64,000 nt of DNA from Elephas maximus indicus (taxonomy: Eukaryota > Chordata > Mammalia > Proboscidea > Elephantidae), in the NCBI RefSeq assembly GCF_024166365.1, contig NC_064819.1, positions 1,190,501-1,254,500 of the forward strand, given 5' to 3'. Below the pieces are notes generated by a model that saw nothing but the letters and a program-made list of their open reading frames with translations, ran no database searches and was not told where the DNA came from. Below are positions 35,201-50,200 of the stretch, piece after piece. The position numbers and the translations under genes were made by a program. The first letter of the stretch is position 1. Every line of letters starts with the position of its first letter.

Positions 35201-38200
35201 ATTCCATCCGAATATTCTAGCCTCTATGAGACTTGACTGCTAACAAAGTAATTTTTAAAAGGTAAGGGTGAAGGCGTTTAGTCAAATCATTTCAAACAAC
35301 CAAAAATATGAAGAAAACTACAATTGTTCTCTCTTTAGAATTGAAAAGCTAATACAATACACACAGCCCAAATTAACTGCAAACTTCCAAGAGGAAAAAC
35401 CCTACCCAAATTATGTATTTTACACTCCCCCCCAAATAAGAATGTCACTGATTTAACCTCCACTCATCTGAAATGTCACGATCCTGGGTGAAATTAAGCT
35501 CAAGTTTCCATTTAAAATTTCAAAAAAAAACCAAAACAAGCTTTGATTTAATACCAAAGAATGATTAAATTGCTTAACACAATATTTAAACTACAAGTTT
35601 TAAACACTAATATTAATGTTTACCGATCAACAAGTGGGCAAACCCTCCAAAACCCCAACTTGCACAGTATTGGCTACTAACCTGTTGCCGCCGAATCAAT
35701 TCTGACTCATAGCAACCCTAGAGGACAGAGCAGAACTGCCCCGTGGGGTTTCTAAGGAGCAGCTGGTGGATTCAAACTGCTGACCTTTTGCTTAGCAGCC
35801 AAGCTCTTAACCACTGCACCACCAAGACTCCAATTAGCTACTAAATACAATTAAAAATAAAAACCCATTTTTGTTACAGATTGAATTGTTTCCTCAAAAA
35901 ATATGTGTTGTAAATCCTAAACCCTGTTGGACCCCTTTCGGCACAGCAGTTAAGTGCTCGGCTGCTAACCAAAAGGTAGGCAGTTTGAATCCACCAGTCA
36001 CTCTTTGGAAGCCCCATGGGGCAGGTCTACTCTGTCCTGTAGGGTCACCATGAGTGGAATTCACTTGACGGCGATGGGTTTTTTACAGGTTATACCTGTG
36101 GTTATAACCCCATTTGGGAATAGGTTTTCTTTGTTATGCTAATGAAGCAGTATACTTGTAGGGTTTGTCTTACATCAATCTCTTTTGAGATATAAAATAG
36201 CAGAATAAGCAAGCACAAGTGGAGGGGTCTTAGGATACACGCCACAAGGTCGCCAAGAACCTTCCCCCAGGGCAGACGGAGAGAGAAAGCCCCTCGGGTC
36301 TCCTCAACTGGGAGAAATTAAATTTCTGTTCGCTAAAGCCACCCACTAAAGGTATTTCTATTCTAACCGTACTAGATATCTGAGACAATTTCTTCTAAAT
36401 TAGCCTAGAATTCACATTCCAAGACTTCTCAATTAGTGAAAAACAGTTTTTACCAGTTAGAATCTAAAAAAAAACTATAAGGTCGCTATGAGTCAGAATT
36501 GACTCGAGGGCACTGGTTGGTTTTTATAGAGAACAGTAATTTTTTGGTATGTTCACATAGAAAAATGGAGGGGGAAGGGGAAGAAAAAACTGGAATTTAG
36601 AAAGCACTCCATAATAAATAACCAGTGTTTGCGTTAAAAAAAAAAAAAGAAAAATGAGTAACCTTAAAAATATAATTATTAGCAATAATTAGGTCATTGA
36701 AGTTAGAAATATAACTAATCAGTACCTTGTTTTCCAGTGTAATCTCCTTAACTGCTTCTGTTATTCCTGCAACACCTGCTGAAAATTCAACGGACAAGAA
36801 TAACTAAAATTAAGCCGTTAAACACCGCCATTTACCTAATTAGAACTACACAAAGACACTTAAAAATATCTAAACTCACACAGCTTCCCTGAAATGAGGC
36901 AGAAAACGTTAGCAGCATTTTTTGCAAATGAACTCTAAACAGGAAGAAATAATCCCAAAGGCGTCTCTCAGATTAACTGGAAACATACCAATATTTCAGC
37001 ATGAATTATCCTACTCTTATCATTCCTCATTTCCTTTCCTTTTTTAAGTCTCTATGTAAGTACACATTCATTCTCAGAAACTGAGCCAATTAAGAGGTGA
37101 CAGGACTCATATCTACACTTCACTTCAACCTGCATCAAAATTTCCCGCATGAGGGACTGGTGATGTTAGCACTGCTACCTGCTTCAGAAATCTAGGCTAT
37201 CCAGAGGTAGTAATACCACATCACATTTATATGGGGCTTTCTACTTGACTCTTTCCACATCTCATTTAACCCTTACAAACACTAATTATCCATGAGGTCA
37301 TTAGGGTAATAATCATTCCCTGTGAGAAATTTATACAGGGCTTTCTACTTTATTAAGTGTTTCCACATTTTATTTAATCCAAACACTAATTACCTGTGAG
37401 GTAATTAGGGTCATAATTTCTCCCTATGAAGAAATGGGGTCTCCAGAGTTCGTAAAATGATTCATTTGCGTCTTAAAGCCAGTTAAGTGACGGAACTGGG
37501 ACTTGAACCCATACCTGCTGACTTCTGGTTCAGTGCTGTCCCTGCTTTCCTCAGTGAGTAAATACACAGAACCTAGTTGTCTCAGTCAAGGTTTTAAGCA
37601 GGTGGCAGCAGTACCAGTCAGCTAGATAGTATTTCTAATTCAAAATATCTGTCTGTGTTCTCAAACAGGTTAACAAGGATGGGAAATCCAATCAAACGAT
37701 AGTAGCTAAATTACTTTAGAAATAAAGTATGCCAAGGTCAGGCTTGCTGGTCTGTCAGAGACTGGAGAAACCCTCAGAGTATGGACCCTGGACACCCTTT
37801 GAACTCAGTACTGAGGTCATTCCTGAGGTTCACCCTTCAGGCAAAGATTGAACAGGTCTATAGGTCTATAGGGCTGAAGACCATTTAACAACGGCTGCAG
37901 CAGTATATCGACAGGGAACTGCCAGAAATTCAGGCCAGTTTCAGAAGAGGACGTGGAACCAGGGATATCATTGCTGATGTCAGATGGATCCTGGCTGAAA
38001 GCAGAGAATACCAGAAGGATGTTTACCTGTGTTTTATTGACTATGCAAAGGCATTCAACTGTGGGGATCATAACAAACTATGGAAAACACTGCGAAGAAT
38101 GGGAATTCCAGAACACTTAATTGTCCTCATGAGGAACCTTTACATAGATCAAGAGGCAGCTGTTCAGACAGAACAAAGGGATTCCGATTGGTTTAAAGAC

Positions 38201-41200
38201 TGGAAAGGTGTATGTCAGGGTTGTATTCTTTCACCATACCTATTTAATCTGTATGCTGAACAAATAATATGAGAAGCTGGACTACATGAAGAAGAATGGG
38301 GCATCAAGATTGGAGGAAGGCTCATTAACAACCTGCGTTATGCAGATGACACAACCTTGCTTGCTGAAAGTGAAGAGGACTTGAAGCACTTACTAATGAA
38401 GATCAAAGACCACAGCCTTCAGTATGGATTGCACTTCAACATAAAGAAAACAAAAATCCTCACAACTGGTCCAATGAGCAACATCATGATAAACGGAGAA
38501 AAGACTGAAGTTGTCGAGGATTTCATTTTACTTGGATCCACAATCAACAGCCATGGAAGCAGCAGTCAACAAATCAAAAGATGCATTGCATTGGGTAAAT
38601 CTGCTGCAAAGGACCTCTTTGAAGTGTTGAAGAGCAAAGGTGTCACCCTGAAGACTAAGGTGCGCCTGACCCAAGCCATGGTATTTTCAATCGCATCATA
38701 TACATGTGAAAGCTGGACAATGAATAAGGAAGACTGAAGAAGAGTTGACGCCTTTGAATTTTGGTGCTTGCGAAGAATATTGAATATACCATGGACTGCC
38801 AGAAGAACGAACAAATCTGTCTTAGAAGAAGTAAAACCAGAATGCTCCTTAGAAGCAAGGATGGCGAGACTGCATCTTATATACTTTGGACGTGTTGTCA
38901 GGAGGGATCAGTCCCTGGAGAAGGACATCATGCTCGGCAGAGTACAGGGTCAGCGGAAAAGAGGAAGACCCTCAACGAGGTGGACTGACACAGTGGCTGC
39001 AACAACGAGCTCAAGCATAACGATTGTGAGGATGGCTCAGGACAGGACAGTGTTTCATTCTGTTGTGCATAGGGTCACTACGAGTCGGAGCTGACTCGAC
39101 GGCACCTAAAAACAACAACATAGGGCCAACAATACCACACATGAGGGAAGTGTTTCAATGTATCATGTATACTAGACTAATGAGCACACCAGCCCAAAAG
39201 CAAAGACAAGAAGGCAGGAAGAGACAGAAAACAGTATGCACGGAAACAGGGAACCCGAGGTGGAGAAGGGGAGAGAGTTAATACATCACGGAGTTGGCAA
39301 CCAATGTCACAAAACAATTCATGTATTAACTGTTTAATGAGAAACTAATTCTCTATGTAACTTTCACCTAAATCACAATAATAATAAAATAAATAAAGTT
39401 CAGCTCCTTTGTTAATCTTTGAAAATTTTCTATCGTCTATTCAACGTGCCTAAGAGAAAAAATGATTAGCTCGCTCTCCCTAAAGGAAACTGTCGCAATC
39501 CATAGATCTTGCATAAAGCCTTCACCTTATAGATGTTTTTCTAGAAGCTATTATACATAATAGACACGAGTTACTTTATAACTGTAAAACCCAAATATTT
39601 AACATAACTAGTTGATATTACTTTTTTTGGTAGTTGATATTACAAAGTGAGTCGCCGAATCCTGAACACAGACACAAAGAAAATGAACCTCTTCAACCTG
39701 TCAAAATACAACGATGTAGCAGTACCCTATTAAACCAGATTCTTCTAAAAGCAGGACATGACTGGTAAAGGAAAAGAGAACTCCTGCTACTCTAATTGAG
39801 CTACCATTCTCAAGGACTGAAGGAAAAGAAAGAAACCTAAGGGAAGAGAAGCGGGGATAAACCAAGGCATCTGGCCTTTTGATTCGATTGGAAGCACACT
39901 CTAATTAAAGTGGTATACGGCTTAAACCTAAGATTCTAAAGGCATCTCTCACAGACATTGGTTAGAATGTATTACGTACATCAAATTACCTGCAGGATAA
40001 TACTATCTTGTTTTCTCTATGTGAAAATAATGTTACTTATCCCCTGTAAGTAGGGCAAACATTTTTTTAGTTGTTAGTCCAATTTCTGTAACAGATTTTT
40101 GTCAATCCAATGGTACTGGCACCTGCTTAGCTCTGTGATGAATGCCTGTGTAAATATGCACCTGGATTTTAGGGTCATGATTATGAAAGACGCTATGACT
40201 AGACAACACGGTAACTCATTAACTCAACGCTACAAAAACAGGGCTGTAACCAATGGCTCCGGTCAGTCAACAGACAATTTTACTACAAATGTGCTGCTCA
40301 CGTTGCCCCGAAAATTCCATGGGAAAATTAAAGCAAACAGCTGAAAGATTCTGAGAGGAAAAAAAAAAAAATCTAACAGCACTACTCAGTGGAGGGGAAG
40401 AAGATGATTTTTGAATTGTTTTAAAAGTCTGTTTAGTTCATTACCTCCTGTAGGCCTTGACACAGCAACTCTTTCAACTCATTAAGAAGCAAAGGAGTTT
40501 CAGGTCAAGAAGCCCAAGTCTTGTTAGAACAACACAGAGGAGTTATGAATCTGTGCCTTCTCTCCAAGAGAAACAAGTGGCACGTCCCTTACTCAGAAAG
40601 AGGAGAAACGGACCTAAAGAGGGACTTTTCCTGTGTGCATTACTTAGCCCTCTGTCGGCTGCAGTGGGTCTCAACTGAGGGCCGCAGTTTTGCCAGCCAC
40701 AGGGCATTTGGCAATGTCTAGAGACATTTTTGGTTGTCACAACTGGGGGGATGCTGCTCGCATCTGGTGGGTAGAGGTCAGAGATACCGCTCAATATTCA
40801 CAACACACAAGCAAGCCACCCATAGCAAAGAATTAGCTGATCCAAATTGTCAACAGTGCCAATGTTGAGACGTTCCGCTCTATCGCTACTGCTGAAGACA
40901 CACACACCTCCTAGTCTCTACTCAGGAGGGAGAAAACTTGCTCGCAATAACTGGGACTTCAACTCAGAACACATTTCCTTCAGTAAAACAAGTCCTAAAT
41001 GGTAGCTAGCTATACCTGTGCACAGTATTACACATTTGCATAGTTACATAAATATAATGGTAAAACCGATTTTTTTTGGACTTGGAATGAAAAAAACATG
41101 TATTCAGGGTTTCAAAAACTTACGCATACATACACTTATGAAAGGCTTACATTCAGTCAATGTGTTTAACAACTACTTACTGAATAAATTCTCTATCAGG

Positions 41201-44200
41201 CACTGTGACAGACACTGAGAATTCAACAATGACTCTATTTCACAGAGTCTGGAGTCCTTAACATCTTACAATAATCACTCAATAACTATTCAATGCTTTT
41301 CAGTGCTAGGTATTTTGTTATATTATCTGGGCAAAAGAGTATGACTATAACAAGACTCCTGTCCTCAAGGTGCTCACAGTCCAGCAGTGGAATGCCATGG
41401 TAACAAGGGATTCTAAAGCTAAGTAGAGTGCACAGAGTATTTCTGATTGGCTTTACTTAGAAACAAAAATAAAAGGGGGGATCATATTTTCAAAGTATAG
41501 CCGAAGCAGAAGGGAGTATAAAAATTTGGTATACTCCAAGGGCTTTTTTTTTTTAATTTTTTTTGCCAATTTGTCCCCCTGCTTCTTTCAGATAAGAGTT
41601 TACTGGGGACAAAACTGCACATTCCCTAGCTTCTTTTCTTTTGATCAAGGCTATTATAAAAGATTGTAAAATAGTATAAAACAATTTAAACTGAATATAT
41701 GCCATTCTGGTCTCCTCTTACCTGCATTGTGATAGGTGTCTACCCATCCCCCATCACCATCATCTTCTTCAATGATAGCTTCCAGTTCGTCTGAGTACTC
41801 CATCTGTTTGCACCGCTTGTAACAAGGCACTATGAGAAAATGGCAAGTGCAGTCACTAGCACGTAGCCCACTACCCACGGGCCCGTTAGAAAGAAAGGAA
41901 AAGTCTCTTCTTCATCAAGGTTTATTCCATACATAATTGCAACATCAATATATTCTGTAATATTATATTTCAAGTCTAATGAACATGATTAATTTAAGAG
42001 TCATAGGCAGCCCACAGACACTCGATTCCTCGGCCACATTCGTCTTTCCCTAAATAGCTGCGTCAGAAGGCAGGAGAATGTGCCCTACTGGGAGTGACAG
42101 ATGCGTTCCTTTACCTGATGGTCCGTGAAGAACAGAAGCTGATGCCAGAGGCCACACTGTTGAACTTCGGGGTGATGAACAGTAATGCCTTATTGCATGC
42201 TTTGACTCTAGAGCACAGAGACAGCACCTGCCACACTCCAGGGTGGCAGAGGTGACCTCCAGTTTGCAAGGGTAAAAAAGGAACTTCCGACAAGAATTTT
42301 GTAATTCATATTTAAGTTCCAGTTATTCTCAATGCATAAGGCACCTTCAGATCCACTAACCTGCTGAATTTTACTCCCTCAAACAACACTAGTGCCAAGT
42401 TTTCATACAGCAGATACATCAACTAACACATATTATCACTTACAAGGCTTAAATGGAGTAACAATAGGGTAAAAGCAACATGATAACAGGGTTAACGACT
42501 CTGATTTTTTTTACAAGGCAGGGTATAACAATTATCAATCCTAATAAAAGTATGCCACAGATAAGGAAAAACTTGTTTTGTAAATATTATTTTCCCATTT
42601 CTATATCGGTTGAATACGAACACAAATCAAAATATTACTTCGTGATTAAACAGGGATTATAACAACCTTTTGGTATTGTTTCCGTATTAAGTTCATAAAC
42701 AAAATTCTACCTGTTTCAAAAACATTTTTTGTACCTATAAGCAATCCTTCAATGACACACTGGACAACAAAATCTTCAGTGTTGAAATGAGATGTCAAAG
42801 GTAGTCTCAATTTCATTGTCCATGAAAAATTTAAAGCAAAAGAAAATTAAAGTCAAATGTCTAAAGGGATTATGATTACGATGTTAACTTCAAAAACAGT
42901 CCAATTAAGTGAAGCCCAACTTTGTACTTAGGGCTGTCTTCTTCCCATGAGATTACACAGTTAGATCTTTTTTCACAAAAAAAAAAAGGGGGGGGGGGGG
43001 CGGGGAGGGTAAAATCAACGAAGTAAATGGAAAAAAAAAAAAACTCCAGCAACAGAAAATGTAGGGCTTCATTAAATTTCCAAATTTTCGTTTGAAAGAA
43101 TCTGTAGGCACGGCTTTAAATACAAATTAAGCCCAGTAAGTGTTAAGGTGCTGCTTTTTTTTAATACATATAACTGTGTGAAATTTTCTAATACATACCA
43201 CATTAATTCTTACCATTTTTGGTTACCAAAAATTGTTTGCCTGTTGGGAGGTATGCCTTCACTTTCAATTCTTCCCCTGTAGCCCTTTGAAAACAGTGAA
43301 CAGCACCAAAAAAAAGAAAAGAAAAAAAAAATTTAGAAGGCAAATATGGAACAAAAGATATCACATACACATCTCAAAGCTACATAATCCATATCCCTGA
43401 AAGAGCGGTTTTAGTACTTGGTTTGGAAAGGATGCCATTAAGTAACGGGCTCAAAGCATACACTGGCTCAGGGCACAGACAAGCACAGCTCATATACTAA
43501 AAGTGAAATGTACTAAGAGATGCAGACGGACCTAAGAGAATTTGTTTTAGATATCAGAAAAAAGGATAGAATAATATAGATCAAACGGCCATTATGTTTG
43601 TCTTTAAATAAAAACGCTGTTCCCCAGTGAGCTGTAGCCCATTGTATAATCTCATATTTTTAACCCTAAAGTTGTGTTCCTCTTGAGACCAAGAGGAGGC
43701 AGAAAAGAAGCTGTGTGACATTACATAACAAAGCAGGCTGCTGGCAAGATGCCATTCCTACCGCTGTATTAAAACCAGAACTCAAGGATAAGAGATGCTT
43801 CGAATCTCAAAATGGTAATGTTGAGAAAAATAATAAGACAAACTTTTATTGAATACTTACAAAACACAAGACTTAATATGCATTATTTTCATTTAACCCA
43901 CATAACCTTAGGTAGGTAATACCAATATCCCTGCTATATAGGTAAGTAAACTAAAACTTAAAGAGGTCAGATTGCCCAGGGACACAAAACCAGAAGGGGG
44001 AACAAGCAAGATCAAGCCAAAGGCCCCAGGGTTCCCACTCTGGAGCGTTGGTCCCCCTGTGGCTCAAAAACAGAACCCCATTTTTCTAGAGTACACTGAA
44101 ATCTCTCATGAAGAATTTGTTCCAAGATTTTTCTGTGCGTCATCTACTGGAACTCATCAGAGCTAGCCAGGGTGGCATCTAGTGGCTGTCACAAATATAC

Positions 44201-47200
44201 AAGCATAAACTTAGAGCTCTGCTGCCTTCTTGAGCTTTGGTCTTAAGTTCAGGTCGTAGATTTTTAGCACAAGATAAAGCCAGGAAGCACTTCAATATCA
44301 TCTGGCAGCCCTCTTGGCTTCTCTAGACCATTCCCAAGTGTCAAATTCAACACGATCTTAGCAAAGGCCACAGTATGAGGGAGTAGGGCTCCATAAGGGC
44401 CTATGGGCTTATACATGGGAAGGTATGGCTTCTCTAGACCATTCCCAAGTGTCAAATTCAACACGATCTTAGCAAAGGCCACAGTATGAGGGAGTAGGGC
44501 TCCATAAGGGCCTATGGGCTTATACATGGCAAGGTATGGCTTCTCTACACCATTCCCAAGTGTCAAATTCAACACGATCTTAGCAAAGGCCACAGTATGA
44601 GGGAGTAGAGCTCCATAAGGGCCTATGGGCTTGTACATGGCAAGGTATGGCTTCTCTAGACCATTCCCAAGTGTCAAATTCAACACGATCTTGACAAAGG
44701 CCACAGTTATGAGGGAGGACGGTTCCCTAAGGGCCTGTGGGCTTATACGTGGGAAGATACAGCACAGCAATAACCTGTTTCTAGCACTGATTTAAAGCGG
44801 ATTATTCCTATGGACCCAGCAACCCAGCCAGACATGTGGACATCGGAGTAGACGATAACTGAGTCCTAAATTACAATAAAATTATTTCAACCTCCACAAC
44901 TCATAAAACCTAACCAAATACGGTGTTGTTGAGTCGATTCCAAGTCACAGTGACCCTATACGACAGAGTAGAACTACCCCATAGGGTTTCCAAGAAGTGG
45001 TTGGTGGATTCACACTGCCGACCTTTCGGTAGCTCTTAACCACTCTACCACCAGGGCTCACAATTCATAAAGTGGAACTATAAACTACCGGTATCTGCTA
45101 AAAGAAAAAGATTCTGCCCACACATATAAACCCTTACAATAATGCCAAAAATCAATACCTAAACTAATTAGATAATTACAGATTATGACAAAGCAACCTG
45201 AATAAAGAAAACGTGTATTTATCATCCGCTACTCGCCCGTCAGTTTCTCATACGGCGGTGGCTTGTGTGTTGCTGAACTGCTGGAAGTTACGCGCTGGTA
45301 CTTCAAACACCAGCAGGGTTGCCATGGTGGACGGGTTTCAGCAGAGCTTTCAGACTAAGACAGACTAGGAAGAAGGACCTGGAGGTCTACTTCTGAAAAA
45401 ATTGACCAGTGAAAACCTTACAAAGTGCAGCAGAACACTGATATAGTGCTAGAAGATGAGCCCCTTAGGCTGGAATGCACTCAAAATACAACTGGGGAAG
45501 AGCTGCCTCCTCAAAGTAGGGCCGACCTTAATGCCGTGGATGAAATAAAGCAGACGAGAACGTGGAGCGAGAGATATCAATGTTGACATCAGGTAGATCT
45601 TGGCTTAAAGCAGAGAATACCAGAAAGATGTCTGTCTGTATTTTCTTGACTATGCAAAGTCATTCAACCGTGTGGATCATCACAAATTACAGATAACATT
45701 AAAAGAATGCAAATTCCAGAACACTTAATGGTGCTCATGTTGAACCTGTACATTGACCAAGGGGCTGTCGTTGGAACAGAACAAAGGGATACTGTGTGGT
45801 TTAAAATCAGGAAAGGTGTACATCAGGACTGTATTCTTTCGCCACATTTATTTAATCTGTATGCTGAGCAAATAATTCGAGAAGCTGGACTACATGAAGA
45901 AGAACATGGCGTAAGGATGGGAGGAAGACTCATCAATAACCTGCGACATGCAGATGACAGAACCTTACTTGCTGAAAGTGAAGAGGACTTGAAGCACTTA
46001 CTGATGATCAAAGACTACAGCCTTTGTATGGATTACACCTCAACGTAAAGAGAAAAAAATCCTCACAACTGGACCGATAAGCAACATTATGATAGACAGA
46101 GAAAATATTAAAGTTGTCAAGGATTTCATTTTACTTGGATCCACGATCAACACCCACGGAAGCAGCAGTCAAGAAATCGAATGATGTATTGCACTGAACA
46201 AATCCGCTGCTTTTTAAATCTCTTTAAAGTGTTAAAAAAGCAAAATGTCACTTCGAGGACTAAGGTGCACCTGACCCAAGCCATGGTATTTTCAATCACC
46301 TCCTATGCATGTGGAAGCTGGACAATGAATAAGGAAGACCAAAGAAGAATTGATGCCTTTGAATTATAACGTTGCTGAAGAATATTTAATATACCACGGA
46401 CTGCCAGAAAAACAAACAAATCTGTCTTGGAAGAAGTTGGGCCAGAATGCTCCTTGGAAGCGAGGATGGCGAGACTTCGTCTCATGTACTTTGGACATGT
46501 TGTCAGGAGGGACCAGTCCCGGGAGAATGACATCATGTTTGGTAAGGTAAAGGGTCAGCACAAAAGAGGAAGACCCTTAATCAGATGGGCTGACAGTGTC
46601 TACAACAATGGGCTCAAGCGTAACAATGACTGTGAGGATGGCGCAGGACCAGGCAGCGTTTCGTTCTTTGGAAATAGGGTCGCTATGAGTCAGGATGCAT
46701 AAGAACAATATTATCTATTACGCTGAAGAAAATCCTAAGTTCTTTTTATAAAATGAATAAGTTAAGTTTTACATATCTATTTGACTTTGAAATGCAAGTT
46801 AATAAATATAAATAAATATAGATCAAAACTTAGTAAACACATTTTTCAACAGACAATTTAGATGGAAAGGAAAAAAGTCAACCACCCTTTAGTAAATCAG
46901 AGAGCTTCTATGATACGAACTTGACTTTATACATATGGAGAAGAAAAAGGACATAAAAATAAATGAACCTGACATTTTGGTTTTTGCTGAGTACATAAAA
47001 GCCAATGCCCTAGAAAATGACAAGCAACTGATAAAAAGCAGTGCCAATAAAAACTAAGGAAAATAAAATAGACCGCAGGTAGAAAAGAGCTCCAACTCTA
47101 GTTTAAAATAGTTTATTTAAGATCTTTAAATATTTAAAATGTTATAAGTTAGGATCTCATTAATTCTAGAATCCCTTCCCCAAAATAAAAAATATACATT

Positions 47201-50200
47201 TGAACTACAATAAAAAAAATTATCACGGTGGTTGGGGGGGAGGCGGGCAGTAGGGCGGATGTCAGTATTGAAGCACCTATATCCGAAAAGGCGATAACGC
47301 CAAGACTCCAGCCTAAGCTGAAGGGTTCTGCCAGTACTGGGGTCATTTTTCAGCCACTAGCAGGGAGTTTTACCGTAAGTACTTGGAAACACAGAAACCA
47401 CACTTCTTTTAAAACATTGTTATTATTCACAATATTTTAAAACAGTTGTTATAAGGGCTGTTAACTTGTTTAAGTTACTTTTGTAATCAAAACAAAAGTT
47501 AATGAAGAAAATAAAAACTTTAAGTCTTTTATAAGCAGATTTACAGTTACAGACTTCAGTCATGCCCCTTTTAATTTTTGAGCTAATTCCTGAAGAGAGA
47601 GGCTGCTTTAGAACGTCAACAGAAAAATGTTCACATCTTATGTTTTGAAGAACAGGAGACTGCAGAATCTCTCTCCAGTCATCAGTGCAGTTTACGTGGG
47701 ACCTAAAACATGAAATGAATAAGTGAACTGAACAAACTGATTAAACTCCTGAACGGTATTTTTTTTTTTTCAAGAACCAACACAAGATCAGGCCTAGACA
47801 CTGTAAAGAAAGGAGATACCAGGAAAGGAAATGAAGGCATTTCTCTCAAAAAGACCATTTTTTCTGCTAACAGAGCAAAACAAAATAGGCGTAATACCCA
47901 CTTTTTTCTACCCTTATTTTACCTTGAGTATCACAGGGGCACTGTTTAGCAGAAAATCTAATAGAAGAGGGTTCAAGTGCTCATTCTAATTTTCATTTAC
48001 TAACCTGTTTCTCAAACTGCCATAATTCTGAAGCCACAGCTTCTATCTCATTTTCTCTTCTTCACTCAAAATTACTTACCATTGCCATGTCGGACAGTGG
48101 TGGACTAAGTGATCTCCAGCCGCCACGAACTATTCAGGATTTAGAAAGAACATGAAAAGAGAAGACAAAAAAAGTAAACATTACTGAATACATGGAGATA
48201 AAGTACCAACCAATCACCCTGCACAACTGTGGTGCCAGATTCTGCATTAAAACGTCAACAGCATGAAAACTTCTCTGCACGGTCTGAAAATTTATTTTTT
48301 TTTAAACGTATTTTTAATTATTAAAACAGCAACATTTTTAACATCGGTAAAAATTCAAATTAATTTTTGGAAGAAAAAAATTGCTTTTTTTTCTAAAAAT
48401 TCAATTTTTATTATCAGGTTAACTAATGCTAACAAACAGCACACCCCAAAAAAACCCCATTGCCATTGAGTCGATTTCGACACATAACAACCCCATAGGG
48501 CTTCCGAGGCTGTAATCCCCACGGAAGCAGGCTGCCACATCTTCCTCCCACAGAGTGGTTGGTGGTTTTAAACCGCTGTCCTTTTGCTTAGCAGCCAATC
48601 ACTTTAAGCACTGCGTCACCAGAGCTCCTTAACAGGACACAATATGATAAAATGAATAAAGGTAGGCTACAGGATTTAAAATGTCAATAACCATTTCAGG
48701 GATAAATAAAATGTAGAGAGATATTTGCTGTTGGCTGAAAATTCACTGAAAATCTCTGAAAAAAGTTGCTAAATGTATACCAGCTTATGGTGCAAGGCTT
48801 GTCATTACACCACACCCCATGGTTCTTCCTCCTTTTTCTCCTTCCCGCTTAATTTAGGTAATAGCCAATTTTGAAAGCTTTTTTACTCTTAAATGAATCA
48901 TTGAAAACAGAAATGAAGTGCCAAAGAATGGGGGAAAAGTTAGCTTTTGGAATGACTTTGGAAACGCCCAGTTCCTTAAGAAAGTGAACCCTGTAACAAA
49001 CTTCTCACTTTCTGAGCAAATTGATCATTGACTCAGGGAGAAACATTTTCACCTTTCGAGATGTTCCAGTCTAGGCAGGAGCTGGCCATACTGGAGGACA
49101 GAAATCCTGCTTGCTCTTGAGAGCAGGAAACAAAAAGTCTGGTAAGCATAATTTTCCATGTTCCAGCTCAAGCAACGTACGAACATACTTTCCCAATCAC
49201 TTTTATTTCATAACAGCTCTAACTTGTTTTATATTGCTTATGGGTTTATTCCACAGCAAAAAAGTTACAATCTCTTTCATCTTCTAATGCCTCTCTGAAA
49301 AAGTATGTCTACAAACAATACTCTAACTTCAGAGAGTAAAATTCTATCAAGAACTCTGAGAATAACCTCTTTCAAGGCAATACACTAACAGGATAAGACT
49401 TAACGGTATTGCAACAGTGATATTAGTATTCCCAACAGTGACTTTATAAACACTAGTTCTTCTAATAAATCTTTTTATTATTTAAATTGTGAGGTAAAAA
49501 CAAACACCAAAATAAAACACAAACACGCCCTCTCCCCCAAGTATTCTGGGTTCACTGTAACCAGACGCTGCCTTTCCCTCTGTGGTCACCAGGAACTAAC
49601 TTATCACCATCAGAAGAGTATTAACCTAGTCAAAGTGGGGGAGCCCTGGTGGCGCAGTTAGCTCAGGCTGCTAACCAAAAGGTCAGCAGGTCAAATCTTC
49701 CAGCTGCTCCTTGGAAACCCTATCGGGTAGTTCTACTCCATCCTATAGGGTTGTGATTAAGCACAGCAAAAAATTAAAAGTGAAAAATTCTTTAAAGTTA
49801 ATGATAATTGCCTTGAAGTCATAAGACTCTAATGTTTTATCCCACGGTCCTTCCGGTGGCATCTATTAAAAAAAAAACAAGAAACACTAGAAAGTAAGAA
49901 AAGCCACAGGAGAAATGAAGTGTGACGGTAATGAGTATGTGTGTACATCTGCCCTCACCAACAACGACCGCAACTACCAACAATGACCGCGACTACGAAC
50001 AATGACCTTGACTATGAACAATGACCTGCTTCAAACGTTCAAATGAGCTAAAACGTAAAATGGACATGGACTCAAATTTCTAAATTATCAATACTGCTTA
50101 CTATAGCTTTTTCTTAGTGATTAAACATTCTCTTGTGAGATTCATCATCAATATGAAATACTAAGTCCAACAAGATAAAACTGATTTTAACATCTGGTGA

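Noticed and set aside
41654-41878. Open frame that includes exon 5 but starts upstream of it
   Set aside because: The upstream part is intron sequence before a clear acceptor (TCATAG|TGCC); only 41722-41829 is exon.
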